DNA of 64,000 nucleotides from Fen-1038 sp042408355 (GTDB lineage Bacteria > Chloroflexota > Anaerolineae > Anaerolineales > Villigracilaceae). The stretch's first letter is position 1, and each line of letters begins with the position of its first letter. A model generated the notes under the pieces. That model had not been told where the DNA came from and did no database searches. It saw only the letters and a list, made by a program, of their open reading frames with translations. Position numbers and translations under genes: made by a program. The DNA lies in assembly GCA_042408355.1 (NCBI GenBank), contig JBHORD010000165.1, positions 10,500-74,499 of the forward strand. Direction: 5' to 3'. Of the stretch, positions 15,228 through 24,741 are shown piece after piece.

Positions 15228-16217
15228 ATGTTTCGCAAGATTTTAATTTTTGCTTTGTTGGCAGGATTAGTCTTCGGATGCGCGCCTGCGGTCACGCCTC
15301 AGGCCGCGCCGACGGCTGTTTTCACACAGCCGGCTCAAGTCCAGACGGAAGCGCCTGCCGCGACGGCCACATCATCTGCCATCACGCTGACAGACGGCCT
15401 CGGCCGCACCGTTACATTGTCTCATCCCGCACAGCGAATCGTTTCGCTGGCTCCGTCAAATACCGAAATTCTGTTTGCCATCGGCGCCGGCTCGCAGGTG
15501 GTCGGCCGCGACGATCTTTCGGATTATCCGGCGCAAGTAAAATCACTGCCAAGCGTCGGCGGCTCGATGGGCAATTACAGCACGGAAGCCATCGTTGCGC
15601 TCAAGCCGGATTTGGTCCTTGCCGCGGAAATCAATACGCCTGAATTGGTGAAGTCGCTTGAATCTTTGGGATTAACGGTTTATTACTTAAAGAATCCGGG
15701 CACGCTGGAACAGATGTATGGCAATCTGCAAATCGTCGCGCAGTTGACGGGCCATGAATCGGACGCGTCCACGTTGATTGATTCGCTCAAGTCGCGCGTT
15801 GCGGCGGTGGACGCAAAACTCTCCGGCGTTACAACCAGGCCGATTGTGTTTTATGAAATTGACGCGACCGATCCGACAAAACCCTACACGTACGGTCCCG
15901 GCACATTTGGCGACGCGTTGATCGCCGAAGCGGGCGGCGAAAATTTTTCCGATGCCGCCGGCATCAAAGACGCATATCCTCAGGTGAGTCTGGAACAGAT
16001 TGTGAAAACGAATCCGCAGATTATCATCCTCGGCGATTCAGCATACGGCGTGACGCCGGATTCCGTCAAAGCGCGCCCCGGCTGGAACACAATTGATGCA
16101 GTGAAGAACAACATGATCTTCCCGTTCGACGATAATCTCGTCAGCCGTCCCGGCCCGCGTCTCGTGGATGGACTGGAACAGCTGGCAAAGCTTTTGCATC
16201 CCGACTTGTTCAAATAA
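15228..16217 (+). CDS. btuF: Cobalamin ABC transporter substrate-binding lipoprotein
   Basis: The 329-residue protein captures corrinoid outside the cell and delivers it to the permease. A signal peptide with lipobox VFGC gives a lipid anchor; a Thr/Ala/Gln linker follows. The helical-backbone receptor domain begins near TLTDGLGRTVTL and contains RIVSLAPSNTEILFAIG and KPDLVLA segments of the BtuF/FhuD class. AGGAG precedes the ATG. The riboswitch upstream makes cobalamin the likely substrate; without it an iron siderophore would also be possible. Confidence 0.9.
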   Translation: MFRKILIFALLAGLVFGCAPAVTPQAAPTAVFTQPAQVQTEAPAATATSSAITLTDGLGRTVTLSHPAQRIVSLAPSNTEILFAIGAGSQVVGRDDLSDYPAQVKSLPSVGGSMGNYSTEAIVALKPDLVLAAEINTPELVKSLESLGLTVYYLKNPGTLEQMYGNLQIVAQLTGHESDASTLIDSLKSRVAAVDAKLSGVTTRPIVFYEIDATDPTKPYTYGPGTFGDALIAEAGGENFSDAAGIKDAYPQVSLEQIVKTNPQIIILGDSAYGVTPDSVKARPGWNTIDAVKNNMIFPFDDNLVSRPGPRLVDGLEQLAKLLHPDLFK

Positions 16218-16329
16218 CTGATGTTAAGCAGTTCCCCTGCAGCGCGACATTCACGCCGCCTGAAAATGCGAGAGAAATCTCGCCCTGCTGCGTACGGTGG
16301 GTGAGCAAATAATTCACCTTACGCAGAAC
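16218..16329 (+). repeat. Dispersed repeat A, copy 1, after btuF
   Basis: The element begins right after the btuF stop with CTGATGTTAAGCAGTT and includes CGCCGCCTGAAAATGCGAGA. The same order of blocks recurs after ychF (copy 2), and its first 35 nt after glgC (copy 3). Its second half can fold: CTGCGTACGGTG pairs with TTCACCTTACGCAG. Confidence 0.75.
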
Positions 16330-16381
16330 GTCCCGAAGGTTTTCTTCTTCAATAATGTTCTTTTCAGAAAACCTTCGGGAC
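16330..16381 (+). repeat. 15-bp perfect inverted repeat between btuF and btuC
   Basis: GTCCCGAAGGTTTTC and its exact complement are separated by 22 nt. There is no T run after it, so it is not a classic terminator; in the mRNA it would be a strong hairpin separating the binding-protein part from the permease part. Confidence 0.7.
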
Positions 16382-16444
16382 AAGACAAACATCTATAAAT
16401 AATCCAGGCGGGAGCGGAAGCAGCGCTCCGCCCCTGCACGTAAA

Positions 16445-17440
16445 ATGAAAATTCGCCCATATCTTTTTTCCTTGCTTGTCCTCGCTTTGGCGTTAATCTT
16501 GAGCCTCGCCATCGGTTCCGTATTTCTTTCGCCGGCACAGCTTTGGGAGGCGTTGATAGGTCAGGGCACGCGCGTTCCCGATGCTATTTTATGGGACATT
16601 CGTTTGCCGCGCACGGTCCTGGTGGCGTTGACAGGCATGGCATTAAGCGGAAGCGGCGCGGCATATCAAGGTCTGTTCCGTAACCCGCTGGCAGATCCGT
16701 TTTTGATCGGCGTCGCGTCCGGCGCGGGATTGGGCGCGGTCATCGCCATGAGCATCCAATGGCCGTATTCGTTTTGGGGATTGATGGCCGTTCCCATCGC
16801 ATCGTTCGCGGCCGGCTTGCTCACAATTTTTATCGTGTATTCGCTGGCGCGCGTGGGGAAAACCATTCCAACCACAAATCTAATCCTGGCGGGCGTAGCT
16901 TTTTCATCATTCGCAACATCCTTGACTTCATTTCTGATGATTCGCTCAACGGGCGAAGTTCGCCGCGCTTTGGGATGGTTGTTGGGCGGCGCGACGCAAG
17001 CCGGATGGCCGGCGGTAATTGCCATTCTGCCATATCTGCTGATTGGCCTCGGCATCCTGACTTTTGGCGGGCACGCGTTAAATCTGCTTCAATTTGGCGA
17101 TGAACAGGCTCAACAGCTCGGGCTCAACGTGACGCGCGCCAAAACCATTCTATTGATTGCGGCTTCGATGGCGACGGCCGCGGCGGTCGCTTTTTCCGGC
17201 ATCATTGGTTTTATCGGACTCATTGTTCCGCACGTGATGCGCTTGTGGTTCGGCGCGGATTATCGCCGTTTGATTCCGCTGTCCATCATCGGCGGCGCCT
17301 CGGCGTTGATCTTTTCAGACGTGATGGCGCGCATCGTAATCGCGCCGCAGGAAATTCCGGTTGGAATCGTGACGGCGCTGGTCGGCGCGCCGTTCTTCCT
17401 GTGGGTCTTGCGCCGCGCCAAGAATCAAGGATATTGGTGA
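16445..17440 (+). CDS. btuC: Cobalamin ABC transporter permease (FecCD/BtuC family)
   Basis: The 331-residue protein has about ten membrane helices and the family landmarks WDIRLPRTVLVALTG, SGAAYQGLFRNPLADP, IGVASGAGLGA and GIIGFIGLIVPHVMRL. It forms the membrane channel for the substrate delivered by the lipoprotein upstream and is powered by the ATPase downstream. It is 227 nt from btuF; that gap holds repeat A and a hairpin but no promoter that I could see. Confidence 0.93.
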   Translation: MKIRPYLFSLLVLALALILSLAIGSVFLSPAQLWEALIGQGTRVPDAILWDIRLPRTVLVALTGMALSGSGAAYQGLFRNPLADPFLIGVASGAGLGAVIAMSIQWPYSFWGLMAVPIASFAAGLLTIFIVYSLARVGKTIPTTNLILAGVAFSSFATSLTSFLMIRSTGEVRRALGWLLGGATQAGWPAVIAILPYLLIGLGILTFGGHALNLLQFGDEQAQQLGLNVTRAKTILLIAASMATAAAVAFSGIIGFIGLIVPHVMRLWFGADYRRLIPLSIIGGASALIFSDVMARIVIAPQEIPVGIVTALVGAPFFLWVLRRAKNQGYW

Positions 17441-17524
17441 TGTTGGCCGGAGCAAACTTGCGTGTCTGACCCGATTGGATTCATCCGGCCAGACGCGCAG
17501 ATCGGCCTGGATGAGAAACGGAAT

Positions 17525-18301
17525 ATGTTAAAAATAGAATCTCTTTCCGTCAATTATGGTTTGCATCACGTCCTGCACGATGTCTCACTGAATGTGCACA
17601 GCGGCGAAGTGGTCGCGTTGATCGGACCGAACGGCGCGGGAAAGACCACGCTGATCCGCGCCGTCAGCGGCGTAATTTCCCCGCAAAGCGGACACATCCG
17701 CACCAACGGCGACGATTTCCATTCACTGACGCCAATGCAGCGCGCCAAATATGTGGCGGTCGTCCCGCAGGCTGTTGCGCTTCCGCCTGCCTTTACGGTT
17801 TGGGAAACCGTATTGATGGGACGCACGCCGTATCTTGGTTTTCTGGGTCAGACTTCACCCTCCGATGAAGAGATTGCCGGCGAGGCTTTGAAACGCGTCC
17901 ATGCGCTTGAACTGGCCGAACGCCGCGTCGGTGAACTTTCAGGCGGCGAGGCTCAGCGCGTTCTACTGGCGCGCGCATTGTGCCAGTCCACGCCGATTTT
18001 ACTGCTCGATGAACCCACCGCACATTTGGATTTACAATATCAGGTCAGTTTGCTGGAATTGGTCCGCAATCTCGCCCATCACGATAAACTTGCGGTCTTG
18101 ATCGCTTTACATGACCTCAACCTCGCCGCGCGCTACGCAGACCGCGTGGCGCTGATGGTCGCCGGACGAATTCAGGCAATCGGCACGCCGCGCCAAGTCC
18201 TCACGCCGGAAGCGATCTCGCAGGCATATTGCCTGCCGGTGCGGGTCGTGGAGCATCCTTTTCTTTCGGGTCCCCTTGTGTTGCCTGAGGCGCACGAATA
18301 G
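17525..18301 (+). CDS. btuD: Cobalamin ABC transporter ATPase
   Basis: The 258-residue ATPase has Walker A GPNGAGKT, Q-loop in VVPQAVALPP, signature LSGGEAQRV, Walker B ILLLDEPTAHLD and an H-loop in ALHDLNLAARYADR. It energises the importer from the cytoplasmic face. I chose the ATG that gives the family's usual N-terminus (MLKIESLSVNYG); an in-frame GTG 63 nt upstream would add 21 residues without similarity. Confidence 0.92.
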   Translation: MLKIESLSVNYGLHHVLHDVSLNVHSGEVVALIGPNGAGKTTLIRAVSGVISPQSGHIRTNGDDFHSLTPMQRAKYVAVVPQAVALPPAFTVWETVLMGRTPYLGFLGQTSPSDEEIAGEALKRVHALELAERRVGELSGGEAQRVLLARALCQSTPILLLDEPTAHLDLQYQVSLLELVRNLAHHDKLAVLIALHDLNLAARYADRVALMVAGRIQAIGTPRQVLTPEAISQAYCLPVRVVEHPFLSGPLVLPEAHE

Positions 18302-18423
18302 AATTGCGGAAGCGAATTCAGGCGCGGGATTGTTCACTGCGCGGATGATCGAAATAAAAACGGCAGAGCCTGAAAAAATTTTGATGATCTGCGCCATAAC
18401 ATTCCCATACCGAGGAGAATTGC

Positions 18424-18759
18424 ATGCAAGCCTTTCAACTGCTCGACATCATCAAACAGCAGTCCAGAAGCGGAAAACCGTATTTCGAATTTCTGCGCCT
18501 CCCCGATTTGAGCGTGGGCGTCTACCAATTGCTTGTCGGCGACACGGACATTCAATCGCCGCACACGGAAGACGAAGTGTATTATGTGGTCGAAGGCCGG
18601 GCGAAGATCAAGGTTGCGGATGAAGACCGCCAGGTGAAAGCAGGCTCGGTGATTTATGTGGCAAAGAATGTGCCGCATCGTTTCCATTCGATTGAAGAAG
18701 ATTTGATCGTGCTGGCATTCTTCGCTCCGGCAGAAAATTCATTGAAGGGCGGGTTGTAA
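18424..18759 (+). CDS. Cupin-domain protein
   Basis: A 111-residue single cupin. The first motif reads SPHTEDEVYYVVEG (His and Glu metal ligands) and the second ends in PHRFHS, so a metal-binding barrel is likely. It has GAGGAG before the ATG and its stop codon directly abuts the ATG of the GcvT-like gene, implying translation coupling. Reaction unknown; small cupins of this kind can be isomerases, dioxygenases or sensors. Confidence 0.75.
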   Translation: MQAFQLLDIIKQQSRSGKPYFEFLRLPDLSVGVYQLLVGDTDIQSPHTEDEVYYVVEGRAKIKVADEDRQVKAGSVIYVAKNVPHRFHSIEEDLIVLAFFAPAENSLKGGL

Positions 18760-19956
18760 ATGTTTCAGCTCAAAACCACTCCTTTCCACGAACGAACCTC
18801 CAAACTGTGCCTGCCTCAAAATTGGCGGCGATGGGCAGGCTATCTCGCGGCGGGCTCGTATGAACTGACGCTTGACCGCGAATATTGGGCCATCCGTAAC
18901 TCGGCCGCGCTGATTGACGTGACGCCGCTGATGAAATACATCCTCAAAGGAAAAGACGCGGGACGATTGTTGAATCGCGTCGTCACGCGCGACATTGACA
19001 AATTGAAAGTCGGTCAGGTGTATTACACGGGCTGGTGCGATGACGACGGCAGGATGATTGACGATGGCACCGTCTCGCGGCTGGATGAAACCACATATCG
19101 CCTCACCTCCGCGGACCCGAACCTGCGCTGGCTTTCGATGAACGCCGCCGGCCTCGAGGTCGAGATTGCGGATGTCACCGACAGGGTGGCGGCGCTCAGT
19201 TTGCAGGGACCCCATTCAAAGTCCGTGTTGAAGCGGGTTTGTGAGACCGATGTGGACGGCCTCAAATATTTTCGTCTCATGCAAAACAAAATGGACGGAA
19301 TCCCCGTCACGATTTCGCGCACGGGATATACAGGCGATCTCGGTTATGAAATCTGGATGGATAACGAACATGCCCTGCGCGTCTGGGATTTGTTGATGGC
19401 CGCCGGCTCCGATGACGGCATTGCGCCGGTGGGTATTCTCGCCATGGATATGGCGCGCGTGGAGGCGGGATTGTTTATGATCGAAGTGGATTACACCTCC
19501 GCAAGCCACGCGTGGATCGAAGCGCAAAAGTCCTCGCCATTCGAACTGGGACTCGATTGGACAGTCGCGCTGGATAAGAAAGGTTATTTCGTCGGGCGCC
19601 GCGCCCTGGAACGCGAAAAACGCCAAGGTTCGGCGTGGAAACTGGTGGGACTCGAAATCGAGTGGAATGGAATGGAGCGGTTATTCAAGGAGGCCGGTCT
19701 GCCGCCGCAAATCCCCGGCATGGCGGTTCGGGCGAGTCTGCCCGTTTTGGCGGGAAACGCGCAGGCGGGGTACGCATCCACATCGAGCTGGTCGCCGCTG
19801 TTGAAGAAGTACATCGCCCTCGCACATTTGCGAAAACCTTATTATGAAATCGGCGCGGAGGTGCGCATGGAAATCACGGTGGAACATCATCGCCAGTACG
19901 CACCGGCGCGCGTCGTCAAATTGCCCTTTTATGAGCCGCCGTGGAAAAAAGAATAG
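18760..19956 (+). CDS. GcvT-like tetrahydrofolate-dependent aminomethyltransferase
   Basis: The 398-residue protein has the folate-binding fold of the glycine cleavage T protein: a YELTLDREYWAIRNSAALID region, SLQGPHSKSVL, SRTGYTGDLGYEIW and a C-terminal barrel with YASTSSWSPLLKKYIALAHL. No gcvH or gcvP is nearby, so it may be one of the many relatives that demethylate other compounds (dimethylglycine, dimethylsulfoniopropionate, methoxylated aromatics). Its link to the cupin, and its place after a B12 importer, fit C1 metabolism but do not prove it. Confidence 0.8.
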   Translation: MFQLKTTPFHERTSKLCLPQNWRRWAGYLAAGSYELTLDREYWAIRNSAALIDVTPLMKYILKGKDAGRLLNRVVTRDIDKLKVGQVYYTGWCDDDGRMIDDGTVSRLDETTYRLTSADPNLRWLSMNAAGLEVEIADVTDRVAALSLQGPHSKSVLKRVCETDVDGLKYFRLMQNKMDGIPVTISRTGYTGDLGYEIWMDNEHALRVWDLLMAAGSDDGIAPVGILAMDMARVEAGLFMIEVDYTSASHAWIEAQKSSPFELGLDWTVALDKKGYFVGRRALEREKRQGSAWKLVGLEIEWNGMERLFKEAGLPPQIPGMAVRASLPVLAGNAQAGYASTSSWSPLLKKYIALAHLRKPYYEIGAEVRMEITVEHHRQYAPARVVKLPFYEPPWKKE

Positions 19957-19968
19957 CGGCGAAGCTTT

Positions 19969-20670
19969 TTATGCGGACGTTTTTTCGAGATAGAAAACGT
20001 TGAGGAAACACCAGTTGGGATAACCCAGCAATCGGTTGTAAATCTTGTGCAGCCAGATCACGTTGGACGGCATGATGACCGTGAAAATCGAAATGACGGG
20101 GAATGTTGGGAAAACGCCCAGCCGTTTTGTGATTCGAAAATGTTTTTGAAACATCTGCACATATTCGCCTGCAGGCCGGTCGCCGGGATGACGGTCAATG
20201 CTCGAAGTGCGGACCAGCTTGCCGGTGAAAAAAAATGAAATGCGCGAAGCGAGATGTGCGAGATTCGGCACGCTGATCAAGGCGCGCCCGCCGGGCTTCA
20301 ACATACGGGCAAACTCGGCAATCGCTTTTTCCTGATCCGAAAAAATCAAATGCTCGATCACATCGGTGCAGATAATGACGTCCACGGAATGATCCGGGAT
20401 TCCGGATTGTAAAAAATTGCGTTGAATAATTACCTCGGATGAATAATTCAAGTCCATTCCGGTGATTTGATAACCGGCCTGGCGATATTCATTGACCAGC
20501 ACGCCCTCGCCACAGCCCATATCGTAAATGACCTGATCCTTCGAGCACGAATCTAAAAACCGACGCGCCAGCTTCATCTTCTCCAAATAGACCGGCAGAT
20601 ACGGCCAGTCTTTTTCGGGATGGATGTGATAGTCGCCGCGGTGGGCGTATTCACCAAATCGTTTTTTCAT
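19969..20670 (-). CDS. Class I SAM-dependent methyltransferase
   Basis: The 233-residue protein has the SAM-binding motif YDMGCGEG, the acidic residue in GMDLNYSS, the CTDVIEHL motif and the LKPGGRALISVPN strand of class I methyltransferases. The C-terminal 60 residues include a hydrophobic stretch (PVISIFTVIMPSN), suggesting a membrane-near or lipid-linked glycan substrate. It is the last gene of the minus-strand glycan cluster and converges with the GcvT-like gene across only 12 nt, without a terminator. Confidence 0.8.
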   Translation of the reverse strand: MKKRFGEYAHRGDYHIHPEKDWPYLPVYLEKMKLARRFLDSCSKDQVIYDMGCGEGVLVNEYRQAGYQITGMDLNYSSEVIIQRNFLQSGIPDHSVDVIICTDVIEHLIFSDQEKAIAEFARMLKPGGRALISVPNLAHLASRISFFFTGKLVRTSSIDRHPGDRPAGEYVQMFQKHFRITKRLGVFPTFPVISIFTVIMPSNVIWLHKIYNRLLGYPNWCFLNVFYLEKTSA

Positions 20671-20779
20671 TTCAGTTTTTTGTAATCCCTTGCATAATTA
20701 ATCTAAATGAATTCCTCATCCGCCAATCGCCGCAACCTTTTGAGGGCTCCCGCAGGCCGACTTAAATTGCGGGTCCAGG

Positions 20780-22759
20780 TCAAGGCCGCACGCCCGCAGG
20801 CGAAAGCGCCGGACATTCCGGCGCAGCGCGCGGCACGAAGACTTGAATGTTCGAGGAGGGCAAAGTCAAAATCGGCTGGTACTCGCACAACAAATGATAA
20901 GCCACGCGTTCATTCCACATCGCGCTTTCTTCGGCAAAGTCGCCGCTGTACGCGTCGAGGTTTTGCCTGGTGGCGACGATGGCGGCAAAACGATGATTTT
21001 GCAGGTCTCGATAGAACCGCTCGAGATACGGCTGATTATCGGAAATCGCCATCTCCATCAACGCGATCACTTCATAATCCTGAACCATCGGAACATTCGG
21101 GATCATGTCAAAGGTCAATAGATGGCGTTCGTAAATAAAAAGAACCGGGCCGGATTTGCTATAAGACTGAACTGTCTGACTCAGCGTGGATAAATCCTGC
21201 GCGGCTTGTATTTTATTGTATTGGATAGGCGGGACGAGGCGCGATAAAGAGAACGCGACCGGCACAATCAACATGAGCGCCATCAGGGGCCACGTCAGCG
21301 CCTCAAAGCCGGACGGGCTGGCGGACTCCGTTTCGACGCGTCCGGCGATGAAATACGCCGCGATCAACGCCAGCATGACCATGAACGCGTCCATGTTGTG
21401 CAAATCGCCGCCGCCGCCGATCTTCGCGCTGACGACGAGTCCGCCGGCGAACAAAATCAACAGCATGGCAAGCAGTCCGAGCCAGCGGAGAGGATGCAAA
21501 TCGGTCAGATGCCCGCGCAGTGTCCAGAAAAGAACCGCGATCAGCGGCAATGAAACCAGAAGAATACCGGGAAGAATCCCCAACGGATTCGTGTCGTTCG
21601 GAAACCAGCGATAAAAAAGCAGGGGCGAATGCAGGCTGGAAGTGAATCCGCTTGTGTCGGCGTTGCCGGAAATGGCGACATAAAATATTTGACCGGCCAA
21701 TGCCGTGACGAGTCCAACGACGGCCCAAAGCGCAGGCTGAGCAATGTATCGCCAAAAGTTGTTTTCGCGGGCGAACGGTTCTTCGAGCAAATAGAGCGTG
21801 ATTGCCAGCATCGCCGGAACAGGATACCAGTTGAGCCGGCTCATGCCCGCCCAAAACGAAGCAACGACGACCGCAATCAGCGAACGCCATGGATGTTTTG
21901 ATGAAACGCCTATCAAAATGATGATGATGCAAATCTGCAAATGATAATAGACCGCGCCCTGGAAAACGTATAAAAAGAACCACGCGCCCAAAACGAATTT
22001 TGTGATGGCGTCTTTTGGCTGGAGGCGGCGGACAAACAACCACGCGGTCAAACTCGTCACGCCAAGCCAGAGAAGGGACTGCCAGAGTCGATCGGCCCAA
22101 AGCGGCAAGCCTTTGATTAGAAATGGAACCGCCAGCATAAAGTAACGCGTCGCGTGCCAGATCGAAAGCGGAAGTTGAACGCCGTAAATGGATTTGCTGA
22201 AAAGAAGCGAGCCGTAATAAAAGCGGCTGGCTTCCGACCAGCCCATCGAAAAGGGATAATCCGTGACCGGCTGGAAAATCGTATACGTTTGGAAAACGAG
22301 ACCATCGAATAATAAAGTTAATGCGAACGATGCGGCCCACGAGGCGCGTGTGAACGTCTTCCAGCCTGCGGCTTGAATCAAAGCCAGCCACCAGAAGACC
22401 CACAACAACGGAAAGAAACCCGGAACGGCTCTGCCGAAGAAATCGAATTTGGCATACCAGAGAATCGGGAAGGCGATGATCAATAAAATCACGCCCAGAA
22501 TTTTCAAAATAAAGTTGGACGGATTGATTTCGAATCTTCGCCAGAACGAATCGTCTTTATCACGGCGCAAAAGCAGATAAACGCCAACGATCAGGTTGAG
22601 GGCGAAGACTGTCATCACAACCGCCCACTTGTAGCGCGTGCGGATTTTTAAAAACGCCTGCGTCTGCTGTTCGGTTTGATAGATTGCCAGCAGGCTCAGC
22701 GCCGCCGCGGACAAAAAAAACGTCTGCCAGAATCGTTTGAGAGAAGAGTCCATGTTCAT
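20780..22759 (-). CDS. Multi-spanning membrane protein, probable GT-C glycosyltransferase
   Basis: The 659-residue protein has about a dozen membrane helices and a soluble C-terminal domain (from about residue 550). The layout and the context of sugar-lipid enzymes suggest a GT-C type enzyme using polyprenyl-phosphate sugars, but no DE/DD motif is clear in the first loop, so the call is tentative. I chose the ATG with ACAGG before it; a longer reading overlaps the upstream gene. It lies 37 nt after the flippase-like UPF0104 gene. Confidence 0.55.
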   Translation of the reverse strand: MNMDSSLKRFWQTFFLSAAALSLLAIYQTEQQTQAFLKIRTRYKWAVVMTVFALNLIVGVYLLLRRDKDDSFWRRFEINPSNFILKILGVILLIIAFPILWYAKFDFFGRAVPGFFPLLWVFWWLALIQAAGWKTFTRASWAASFALTLLFDGLVFQTYTIFQPVTDYPFSMGWSEASRFYYGSLLFSKSIYGVQLPLSIWHATRYFMLAVPFLIKGLPLWADRLWQSLLWLGVTSLTAWLFVRRLQPKDAITKFVLGAWFFLYVFQGAVYYHLQICIIIILIGVSSKHPWRSLIAVVVASFWAGMSRLNWYPVPAMLAITLYLLEEPFARENNFWRYIAQPALWAVVGLVTALAGQIFYVAISGNADTSGFTSSLHSPLLFYRWFPNDTNPLGILPGILLVSLPLIAVLFWTLRGHLTDLHPLRWLGLLAMLLILFAGGLVVSAKIGGGGDLHNMDAFMVMLALIAAYFIAGRVETESASPSGFEALTWPLMALMLIVPVAFSLSRLVPPIQYNKIQAAQDLSTLSQTVQSYSKSGPVLFIYERHLLTFDMIPNVPMVQDYEVIALMEMAISDNQPYLERFYRDLQNHRFAAIVATRQNLDAYSGDFAEESAMWNERVAYHLLCEYQPILTLPSSNIQVFVPRAAPECPALSPAGVRP

Positions 22760-22796
22760 TGCGCCTGTAATATTCTCGAAGGCTGTCGGCTGGATT

Positions 22797-23711
22797 CTAC
22801 TTTTGATCATTTTCATTGCGGTCGGCATCCATCGCCGCAAGGATGAGAGGCATATAAACCGCGCCGGGCAGACTGGCGGCAAGATAAAGCACTCGAATCA
22901 AAACCGCGACCGTCAGGCTGGTTGCCGTGCTCAATCCGCCAACCGTTGAGAAAAGAAAAGTGAGCGAAAGTTCCTGAACGCCGTATCCGTTGATGGAAAT
23001 CGGCACAAGCGTTACGAAATATGCGAGACTCCAGAGTCCGGCGATCAGCCAGAAGCCGATATGACCGCCCAGGCCCTCGATCAATAAATACAAAGTCCAG
23101 AAGGTACACAGCATGTGTCCCCATGTACATCCCAGGGCGGCAAGCACTGCCAGAGGCTGCTTGAGCCAGGTTGTGAACGTTTGAAAAGTGCGTTTGATAA
23201 AGTCCCACGAACGCGTAAAGGCGGCAGTGAATGCAGTAGTTTCAGAAACCGCATGGCCCAGGTTTGCCCAGGCGGGGATCAAACCGAGGGGCAGTGTAAA
23301 GATCATTCCCAGCATGCCCACCACACGGTCCGCGGCGATCGAGGCCAGACAAACGGCGCGGTCGAAGCCCATTTGCATTGCGCCAGCCAGACGAACCACA
23401 TCCCCGCCAATCGTCGTGGGAAGAAAATTGGAGGCAAATAAACCGGTGAACGTCAGCGCGGCGGCATCTGAAAAAGAAATTTTGACTCCGCCGGAACGCA
23501 GGAGAATATACCAGCGGGCCGCCACAAAAAGGCGCGAGAGGAGGATCAAGATCAATCCCCAAAAAATCTGCGTCCATGAGATTTGTTGGAAAGCCGCGAG
23601 AACCTCGCTCCATCCGCCTTCTCGAATCAACACGAAAATGAGACCGATGGCCAGGACGGTCCCGATAAAACGCAGAAGAAAGCGGCGGTTGCCTGAAAGC
23701 CAGTCTGTCAT
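22797..23711 (-). CDS. Lysylphosphatidylglycerol synthase-type membrane protein (UPF0104)
   Basis: The 304-residue protein has seven to eight helices and the family landmarks RLFVAARWYILLR, FLPTTIGGDVVRL and a late SINGYGVQELSL. It is the flippase-like membrane part of MprF without the aminoacyl-transfer domain. Such proteins often sit beside GtrB-like glycosyltransferases, as here, where it overlaps the upstream gene by 4 nt (ATGA). Function is probably lipid or lipid-linked sugar handling. Confidence 0.82.
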   Translation of the reverse strand: MTDWLSGNRRFLLRFIGTVLAIGLIFVLIREGGWSEVLAAFQQISWTQIFWGLILILLSRLFVAARWYILLRSGGVKISFSDAAALTFTGLFASNFLPTTIGGDVVRLAGAMQMGFDRAVCLASIAADRVVGMLGMIFTLPLGLIPAWANLGHAVSETTAFTAAFTRSWDFIKRTFQTFTTWLKQPLAVLAALGCTWGHMLCTFWTLYLLIEGLGGHIGFWLIAGLWSLAYFVTLVPISINGYGVQELSLTFLFSTVGGLSTATSLTVAVLIRVLYLAASLPGAVYMPLILAAMDADRNENDQK

Positions 23712-24664
23712 TTTTTAGATGTTCCGTTTATCACTTCGCGTACGGTATAAGTGGGCTTGCTTTGCGATTCATGATATGTGCGGGCCAGCAATTCGGCCAT
23801 CAAACCCATCAGGATGGATTGAAATCCAAGGATGAGAAACATAACGGCCAACTGGAAGAGCGGCGAACCGGTTACAGGAACGCTTTGAAGCGAACGCCGG
23901 ATGAACAGATACAGCAAAAGAAGCACGCCCCCAAATATCATCGTGAGGCCGGTTCCGCCGAACAAGCGAATGGGTTTGCTGGAATAACTAAGCAAAAATT
24001 TCACCGTAAAAAGATCGAGCAAGACCTTGATCGTTCGATCCAGACCATAATTGGCTTTGCCAAAACGGCGCGGGTGATGTTGAACGGGAATCTCTGTAAT
24101 CCGCGCGCCGATCGAATGGGCAAATACGGGGATAAAGCGGTGCATTTCGCCGTACAATCGAAATCCTTCTAGCGCGTCGCGGCGATATGCCTTTAACGTA
24201 CATCCGTAATCATGCAAGCGAACGCCCGTCACCCATGAAATGAGACCATTTGCCATGACGGATGGAAACGTTCTGGTAATGGCGTTGTCCTTGCGGTCTT
24301 TCCGCCAGCCGCTGACCACATCGTAGCCCTCGTCCAGTTTTGCGAGCAGAAGAGGAATATCAGCCGGATCGTTCTGGAGATCGGCGTCGAGCAGAACGAT
24401 AATTGCGCCTTTCGAATAATCAATGCCTGCGGCAATGGCGGCTGTCTGACCGAAATTGCGGCGAAAGACGATCACGCGGACGTGCTGCGCGTCGCCCTCC
24501 GCCAGGCCTCGAAGAACCTCCAGGCTTTTATCCGCGCTTCCATCGTCCACAAAGATGACCTCCCACGTTTTTTGGATGGAATTCATGGAGCGGCATATCG
24601 CTTCGTAAAGAAACGGCAGGTTTTCCGCTTCGTTATAAACCGGGATGATAAGAGAAAGCTCCAT
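23708..24664 (-). CDS. Polyprenyl-phosphate glycosyltransferase (GtrB/ArnC-like, GT2)
   Basis: The 318-residue protein has a GT-A domain with SLIIPVYNEAENL, VDDGSAD and DADLQNDP (the DxD metal site), followed by QHHPRRFGKANY and two C-terminal membrane helices. This architecture transfers a sugar from a nucleotide donor to undecaprenyl or dolichyl phosphate. The product would feed GT-C enzymes such as those encoded beside it. AAGGA lies 6 nt before the ATG. Confidence 0.9.
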   Translation of the reverse strand: MELSLIIPVYNEAENLPFLYEAICRSMNSIQKTWEVIFVDDGSADKSLEVLRGLAEGDAQHVRVIVFRRNFGQTAAIAAGIDYSKGAIIVLLDADLQNDPADIPLLLAKLDEGYDVVSGWRKDRKDNAITRTFPSVMANGLISWVTGVRLHDYGCTLKAYRRDALEGFRLYGEMHRFIPVFAHSIGARITEIPVQHHPRRFGKANYGLDRTIKVLLDLFTVKFLLSYSSKPIRLFGGTGLTMIFGGVLLLLYLFIRRSLQSVPVTGSPLFQLAVMFLILGFQSILMGLMAELLARTYHESQSKPTYTVREVINGTSKK

Positions 24665-24741
24665 AGATATCCTTACATATTTGGATCAACCGCCTTCGTT
24701 GATAATGAGGCGACTGCCCGCGAAAAGGGAAGGGGCCGGCG

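Noticed and set aside
16330..16381. Intrinsic terminator after btuF
   Set aside because: The stem is strong but there is no T run on the plus strand, and ending here would cut btuC and btuD from the riboswitch.
16210..16392. Minus-strand ORF (60 codons) between btuF and btuC
   Set aside because: Its coding look comes from repeat A and the hairpin; related text appears after ychF in the same repeat, so it is repeat sequence rather than a gene.
21303..22403. Minus-strand frame of 366 codons inside the 659-residue membrane protein gene
   Set aside because: Arg/His-rich shifted-frame shadow; the other frame has regular membrane helices.
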